This document shows positions 57,740-64,000 of a DNA stretch of 64,000 nt, piece by piece. Under the pieces are notes generated by a model that worked only from the letters and a program-made list of their open reading frames with translations, was not told the origin of the DNA and ran no database searches. The position numbers were made by a program, and so were the translations under genes. Numbering within the stretch: the stretch's first letter is position 1; every line of letters starts with the position of its first letter. Source of the DNA: Wolfiporia cocos (lineage: Eukaryota; Basidiomycota; Agaricomycetes; Polyporales; Phaeolaceae); the NCBI GenBank assembly GCA_029448655.1, contig JACCLO010000010.1, forward strand, positions 2,542,001 to 2,606,000, written 5' to 3'.

Positions 57740-58831
57740 AGCAATGGTAAGAGGGCAAGAGTGTTAAGGAGGAGCAACAAAGGATCACTGCCGTTATAAC
57801 AGTCACCACAAGGCGCAGGTAGTGGGACCGTGCATACCCCACATTTCCTTACTCGGCTGCGAATAACTCCGTCTCGAGAATTTGCTCCTATTGTGAATTT
57901 AAGTCCACTGAATATGCCTTATCCATCGTCCCCACGATAACGCACCGTCGGGTCGACATTGCAGAAGTCTTGATCAATTAATATCGGTGACGACGACTGG
58001 TATTCCTGACAACAAAGACAGTAATCAGCAATGTGGTCAAACATATGTATTCCGACAGTTGAAGGGTTAGGGAGCTGGTCCCGCACACAGATTGCAATGT
58101 GGCACTTACAAGAGGCAGGCGATTTCCAGGTGTTGCACACAGTGAGGAAGTCGAGGTCCCGCAGTAAGCAGTAGCGCTGAACGTCGGTGGGAGAGTATAT
58201 GTGGGAAAGGGGAAAGGGGAACGCGCGGACTTGACCGCGGTGTCCGTTGCCTTGCCCTTTCTTTATACACCCCAACGAAACACAAATAGAACGTGACGCG
58301 AACAAAACAGACCACTTACCACATCAGGCAAGCCGACTGCCTGATCCGGACAGCGTTCTAGTGAGATGACGCAATCTGGACTAACCCTGGGCTTGTACCC
58401 TCGCAACGATCACTGCAATTGCAAAGGGCATCCCTATCCTGGTCTAATAGCACTCATTATCCAACATGCGAGGACTGTGGATGTAAAAGCCAGATTTAAC
58501 ACCAGAACCCGCCAGAGGTATTATGAAGTCCGGCACAGCGCTAGCTCTCACTCAGCTGACCAGCCTTGTCAGGGAAACCGCACCCTTAGCTGACTCCAAG
58601 CCTGATTCACAGACACAGTGGCGGCGGAGATGCGGGCTGCTTGTGACACCCACTACTTCCTCCGCTTGATGCATTCGCGAACTCATGATCAGTACGGGGA
58701 CCCGGTCGACGAACCGGAAGGACTTCGGGCTGCACGTCGTGAATGGGCTTCTGGGTAGTGGAACAGTACTTCTATCGCTACCGAGTACAAATTGCGAGAA
58801 CGCTTTCGAGGCGGTCGCACTGGGAGAGATC
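57740..58831. other. Divergent promoter region of acyl-CoA synthetase and sugar transporter genes
   Basis: About 1.1 kb with no supported gene; contains both upstream regions. Open stretches on the minus strand (57919-58315) lack family features. Confidence 0.45.
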
Positions 58832-61133
58832 ATGGCTCCAAGGTCGGGCAGGCGACTGTATGTGACGATCAACCTTGTCGCCGGTCTCGCAATATTCTTG
58901 TGAGTCCATCGCGAGCTTCATTGTGCAAGCTTTCCCATTAAGCCCACTCTCACCAGCTTCGGATACGACCAAGGCATGATGGGAGGTCTGTGCATCCGTG
59001 ACCGAGCCACTCTGCGTTGGAGAGTGAACCATTTATCGGGCAGGGGTCAATACATCTCCCGATTATGCCCGCATCATGAAGTTGGGATATTCGACGTACG
59101 CATCAATAGAAGCTGCGTCGCGATACGAGCAATGACATTGTCAAACGCAGGTACGAAGGTCCTTCAGAAGGCTATGTTGCGACAATTACAGAGCCTACCA
59201 GACAAGGGGGAGTCGTCAGCATCTACTACCTCGGTGTGTTAGTAGGAAGTCTCATGGCAGGTGCCATGGGGGATCGGTGAGTACGATGTGGGATCAACTG
59301 GCTCTTACAATCGAGAATATGTCCCACAGAATAGGGCGAGTCAAGACAATGATGTGGGTGCGTAAACGAGAATTACGGAGATGAGTCAATGAATAATACA
59401 TCACCGCTCTGCATCTTTTAGGGCAGTGTTTGGGTCCTCCTCGGCGCGACGTTACAATGTTCGGCGCAGAACATCACATGGTACAGAACCTACCTGCACC
59501 TTATTGCTTCTCATACCGATCTACTATAGGATGTGCTGCGCACGCGTGATTAATGGCATCGGTACGGGACATCTCAACGCAATCGTGCCCGTCTGGAGCG
59601 CAGAGGTCGCAACGCACACGTCTCGGGGCGCCTTCATCGCGAGCGAGTTCACGCTGAACATCTTCGCTGTCGTCGTGGCGTACTGGATCGAATTCGGCTT
59701 GAGTTTCATTGGGGATGGGAGCAGCCCGGTACGATGGAGGGTGAGTCAATCAGACAGTAAGCACACGCATCGCTCGAGACGTCAGCCTGCTGCAGCTTCC
59801 CGTCGCCCTGCAAATAATCCCCGTCCTCGCCTTGATGGTATGTGATCACAGCTATGAACTGCCGTAGCTGAGCAGACAGCAGCGTAGACGTTCCTCCCCC
59901 ATATGCCGGGTACGTCGGTCTCTGCACAACGCAGCATTGACTGACACCGACATCGCAGAGAGCCCCAGGTGGCTGATCAAGATGGGCCGCATCGAAGAGG
60001 CCCGCGTCCTCCTCAGCCGCTTCCGCACTGAGGATGGGAACCTGGAGGACGCCCGCGTAGTCGCCGAGTTCGAGGAGATCCTCGCCGCCGCCGAGCTGGA
60101 GAAACAGCACGCAGCCGCCACTTCTTACGTCGCGATGTTCTTCGGCCTGCACGACGGGAAGCTGCATGTCGCGCGCAGGGTGCAGCTGTCCATATGGCTG
60201 CAGATATTCCAGGAGTGAGTGCAGCCGAGTAAAAGGGGGCAGCGTGCAGAGGGGCTTGCTGAACGCCAATTCGCTGATAGGTGGTCGGGCATCGCTGCGA
60301 TCATATTCTACGCACCTACCATCTTCTCAGGTGCCGGCTACGGCGCGCGGAAGTCGCAGTGGCTGTCTGGCCTGAACTATGTACGTGAGCCCACTCGCAT
60401 CACGCACCTCCCACGCGATGCGCTGAGCGCACACAGGTGACCTACACGACGTGCACGCTTCTGGGCATCGTCTCCATCGACCGCGTGGGCCGGCGCATCG
60501 GGCTGTGGTGGGGTGCGGTCGGGCAGGGGACGTCGCTCATCCTCGCAGGGGCGTTCATCCGGCTGCTGAAGGACCACCCCGACATGGCCGGGCAGTACGG
60601 CGGCGCGGCAGCGCTGTGCGTGTTCCTGTACACCGCGATCTTCGGCGCGACGTGGCTCGCGATCCCGTGGGTGTACCAGACGGAGACGTTCCCCCTGTAC
60701 GTGCGCGCGAAGGGGAACGCGTGGGGCGTCGTCGGGTGGTCGATCGGTGCGTCCTCGGGGCTCGCAGCTGATGTTTGGTTGTTGCCCTGCGCCGGTAACC
60801 GAGAGCGCTGAGCGGAGCGCGACAGGCAACGGCTGGCTGACGCTGCTCAACCCCGTCATGTTTGCGCGCATCGCGGAGAACACGCTGCACGTCTTTGGCG
60901 CGGTCAATTTTCTGACGATCCCAATCGTGTGGGCGTTCTACCCGGAGACGGCGAATCGCACGCTGGAGGAGATGGATCACCTGTTCATGAGCGACAGCCC
61001 GTTCGTGTGGGACGAGGAGGCCCACTTCCAGCAGTGGAAGCGCCACGAAGTGGAACGCACGGTTGACAGCGTACTCGTACGTGCAGGGAGCACGAACGAC
61101 CCTAAGAGTGAGAAGATGGAGCGAGATATCTGA
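58832..61133 (+). CDS. MFS sugar transporter
   Basis: Twelve-helix sugar:H+ symporter-type plasma-membrane protein. ATG 58832 (MAPRSGRRLYVTINLVAGLA, helix 1). Exon 2 gives FGYDQGMMGG; then VNTSPDYARIMKLGY, GGVVSIYYLGVLVGSLMAGA, DRIGRVKTMMW, SVWVLLGATLQCSAQNITW and ARVINGIGTGHLNAIVPVWS. Later exons have AESPRWLIKMGRIEEARVLL, the helix-7 region GIAAIIFYAPTIFSG, and DRVGRRIGLWWGAVGQGTSL. The end carries FYPETANRTLEEMDHLF, the PETxxxxLEE signature of the sugar-transporter family. About nine introns, with GT...AG borders and compatible phases. An intron near 60745-60825 is likely but its borders are not certain. The cytosolic tail ends at 61133. Substrate cannot be told; glucose or another hexose is the usual case. 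Confidence 0.88.
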
Positions 61134-61783
61134 CCGGCGGTATTGATATCGGTGGCGAGGGTAAAAATGTCAGTTAATCGATTGTCTCGCCTTGCCACAC
61201 TCTATGTCAAGTGGCATCACATCCTGAATAGCAGCAATAAACCAGTAGCATGCCAGCTTCGTGCGAGATCCAGAATCCAGAAGACCGAGGATCGTCGAAT
61301 AGTAGATTTACGCTAGGCCAGTTGGCTGTGGCGGCATAGGCGATCCCTATCAGGATGACTACTTTGAGTTTTGAGGCTTCAAGAGACCAAATAAAACCAT
61401 TCCAGCAAATGATGATCGAAGGCTGCGACGAGCTACAGCGAGAGTCGCAAATGGTGATCTATAAGTGAGGGATGCCACCTTAGATCTCGATAGATCTCGG
61501 TACCGGCCTTGAAATCAGATAACGAACATGAGGCGTGGCCGCTTGTGAAGGCGTACCACCATCACCATGGACTCCTTTCGGAACAACCACCAGCGTAATC
61601 ATCCATTATCCTGCTGTATCTATCTGTCAGACCGCACCAGCGTCTCATAGCGGTTGTACTTGTGCTGTCAAAAACGTGCAGACGCTCTACTTGGATCCGA
61701 GCGACGAGGTCAGTGCAAGTGCATCATCATCAAGACTCCGATGAAAGCTAATTGGCGGTGTGGCGCAGTTCTAGATTGTGACC
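61134..61783. other. Intergenic region, no gene seen
   Basis: The promoter of the transferase-like gene should lie here. Short open stretches such as 61535-61744 have no family features. Confidence 0.45.
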
Positions 61784-62860
61784 ATGGACCGTCCAATACT
61801 GGTGTGGATGCTGTATTTGAATCGCGAGATGTCCCAACAGGTGCGTATTCCGATTGCCTTTCAACCATCGCGTAGCGCTCACACGGACTGTTGCAATGTG
61901 GCCAGGAGTACGACCAATGCTACCAATGCATGCAGATCTGCGTGCAGCATGCGCAGGTGCCTTATGCATTCAACCGTGGCGAGACGACGCGTGAGTACCA
62001 TACCGCTGAGCTTGCCTAGAAGCTGGTGTGACCTGTCACTGCAGGCCAGATTATCGCGCACCTCCTCCCGCTCCTCATGATGCGCCACAGACGTATACCG
62101 CGCGCGAAGTGGCGCGACATGGTGAGCCAGAACGGAAAACATTATATCGAGCAGGTGCGTGGCATGTCGACGGCGCAACAGGTCGTGATTCACGCCCGAG
62201 CAGGACGTTGACAGCGCAATGAATCCGACCAACCGGCTGTACTCGATGATCGGGTATCACCTCGCGTATGATCAGAACCTCGTGGGCATGGTCATGACGC
62301 AGGGGCGGATGAAGGAGGTCATCAACATAGGACTCGGGGTGAAGCACTGGGCTGTGTCGCCGCCGGACGCGGCCGTCTCCGCGTATGCCGAATCGTTCTA
62401 CCACAAAGTATGCGCTCAGAATATGATCTAGTATGAAGACGCGCTGACAACCACACAGCTAACGCCCCTCGAGCAGTCGTTCATCAAGCCGGAAGAGGGA
62501 GACGACGTCGTCCTGCGGCGGCTGTGCATCTTGCTCGCGCTCAAGCAGGCGTACATCAAAGCAATCGGGCAGCCAATGGGGTTCGACTGGGCACGGCTCG
62601 AGTTCAACATACCGAACGAGAGCGTGACGGGAGACAACATCCCCTTGCTCGGCTGGGAGTTCCGCGTATGGACAGCGAGCATTGCGATTGAACGCAGCGG
62701 GGCGATAGTGCACGAGAAGTACCAGTGCGCGTGTGCGTTTTTCCGCGGGACGCGCGAGAGTAGGTTCATATGGCAGAAGGAACAAAAGGACCTTGAGAGT
62801 TGGGTGCAGTTCATCAATCTGGACCAGCTGATCAACGTCGTTCCCAAGCTCACCGACTGA
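61784..62860 (+). CDS. 4'-phosphopantetheinyl transferase-like protein
   Basis: Sfp/AASDHPPT-type fold; such enzymes load the phosphopantetheine arm onto carrier proteins, for example aminoadipate reductase in lysine synthesis. Five exons fit with exact phase: 61784-61840, 61906-61990, 62045-62154, 62204-62407 and 62459-62860, giving 285 residues. Readable segments are RPILVWMLYLNREM, IIAHLLPLLMMRHRRIPRAK, LTPLEQSFIKPEEGDDVVLR, KQAYIKAIGQPMGFDWARLE and WVQFINLDQLINVVPKL. Three landmarks differ from the canonical pattern. The GxD of the first metal motif reads GLG (Gly129), the WxxKE helix reads LALKQ (Gln182 for the metal-binding Glu), and the NVSH-like motif reads HLAY. The frame is intact and splice phases agree, so the gene is maintained. 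It may be a pseudoenzyme or a fungal subfamily with shifted ligands; I cannot separate these from sequence alone. No signal peptide. Confidence 0.75.
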
Positions 62861-64000
62861 GGGCCGTGACTTGACTGACTGTGTCTGGCGGCTAGGCGTA
62901 GACTGTGCCTGTCCTCACGTAAGGACGCCGGGGAGGTTTGTGATACCGGGGCTTCCATCTTAGTGCGCTAACCTGTTTTCCTTGTACTCGATGATTTTGT
63001 ATCTGGATTTCCTCTTGAATTATTTATGTACAAAGAGCACATCTACCGGTAATTCCGCGTGATTTGAGTCAGCAGGATCGGCACCGACCCACTTTGACCA
63101 TGGGTATATAGGTACGTCATCTCTACAACGCAACATCTCTTCCCCTCTAGGTGCTGATAACGGCTGACAGGAGACCTGCGGGGATGAGCAGAAGGAGGCC
63201 GAAAACCGCACAGTTGCTTGCTCACTTGACACAGGGGTCGCCCGCGTCAGGGACTATCATAGCGGAGACAACGGAAATGAAAGATAGCACGCTGAAATTT
63301 CCCTCTTCCACATCTCCGCATGCTACACGCTGCTATGAGAGAACCAACAAGCGAAGGCTCTGCGGGATCTTGCCAGGACGGCGGCGCCTCGCGATTAGAG
63401 CGTGTAACGACCCGCACATCGCCAGCTGACTGGATATATCAAGCACAGCTTTATTGGAAAGGCCGAGATCCGACAGAAGCTACATACAATATCTGTATTT
63501 CTGAGGGCTTCGCCACCCCGTTCAGCGGCCCGTCGACACTTCCACTTCCATGCCCTTCAAATCGGGGCGGTGGCGAGTTGTCCAATTGTTCCGGCATTCT
63601 TGCGTTGATTTGAATGCCACGAATGTGCGAGCTAGCGCGGTAGTCCCTGAGAACATACACGTTCATGCACGTTACAGTTCACCGAAGGAGACGCGGTCAC
63701 CTGATATGGACGCGTTTCGACGCGTAACACGTCGAACAACCCCGCTAAGGCCTTACATAATATCTACTATGCAAAGAGCGTACACGGCGTGCTTGAGATG
63801 GATGTGAAACACACAAAATGTCATTACAAGATTATGTAGTACATATAGCCACATTACATGTCGTAGTCTGCGTGAATGCTCGTAACTCTGCCATCGTCCG
63901 CTCATACTCCGGACGGGATATCGGTGGCTATGCTTCGGTACATGCAAATGAAGCAAAAGATCATAGCAAGTCATGTAGCGAGTCGTCATGCTCTCTTCTC
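62861..64000. other. Intergenic region at window end, no gene seen
   Basis: Open stretches at 63151-63807 on the plus strand and 63451-63666 on the minus strand have no recognised domain or coherent splice model. A gene starting beyond the window edge cannot be excluded. Confidence 0.4.

Overview
The window is a piece of a basidiomycete nuclear genome, most likely a wood- or litter-decaying agaricomycete. The main evidence is gene structure: almost every gene is cut by many short introns of about 48-70 bases with GTRNGT...YAG borders. The families also fit: F-box/LRR proteins, fungal TKL-type kinases, a DUF6533 seven-helix protein, secreted GH16 and GH79 enzymes, and long Ser/Pro-rich conserved fungal proteins. 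No rRNA, CRISPR array or bacterial-type operon is visible. Exon borders were read by eye, so family and frame are firmer than individual splice sites.

Layout. Bases 1-7137 are gene-poor and hold only decayed reading frames. From 7.1 to 14.6 kb lie an F-box protein with a TPR-like N-terminus, a Cbf1-type bHLH regulator, a dead F-box gene and a small orphan gene. From 15.4 to 25.4 kb four minus-strand genes follow: a GH16 glucanase, a 635-residue conserved fungal protein, a tentative small membrane protein and an NAD(P)-binding epimerase/NmrA-like protein. From 26.8 to 38.4 kb come an F-box protein, an Akr1-type ankyrin/DHHC palmitoyltransferase, a Ser-rich conserved protein and a GH79 glycosidase.

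The region from 39.4 to 49 kb is a dynamic island. It holds a one-PAH SIN3-like protein, a kinase pseudogene, a probable 648-bp non-autonomous inverted-repeat element with a 10-bp palindrome repeated four times, an intact DUF6533 gene, a second truncated copy of the kinase tail, and a minisatellite. From 49 to 62.9 kb there is a dense housekeeping block: peroxisomal acyl-CoA oxidase (C-terminal AKL), CHZ1-type histone chaperone, La protein, long-chain acyl-CoA synthetase, a sugar transporter and a 4'-phosphopantetheinyl-transferase-like protein.

Working together: the acyl-CoA synthetase makes the acyl-CoA that the oxidase consumes in peroxisomal beta-oxidation, and the two lie 3.5 kb apart. 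CHZ1 and La share a 236-bp divergent promoter. The signals most worth a second look are the 648-bp element, the transferase-like gene with replaced active-site residues, the intron that splits the bHLH basic region, the GC-AG intron in the acyl-CoA synthetase gene, a perfect 20-bp-arm hairpin at 29.2 kb, and the duplicated kinase tail. I did not find a clearly new multi-gene system.
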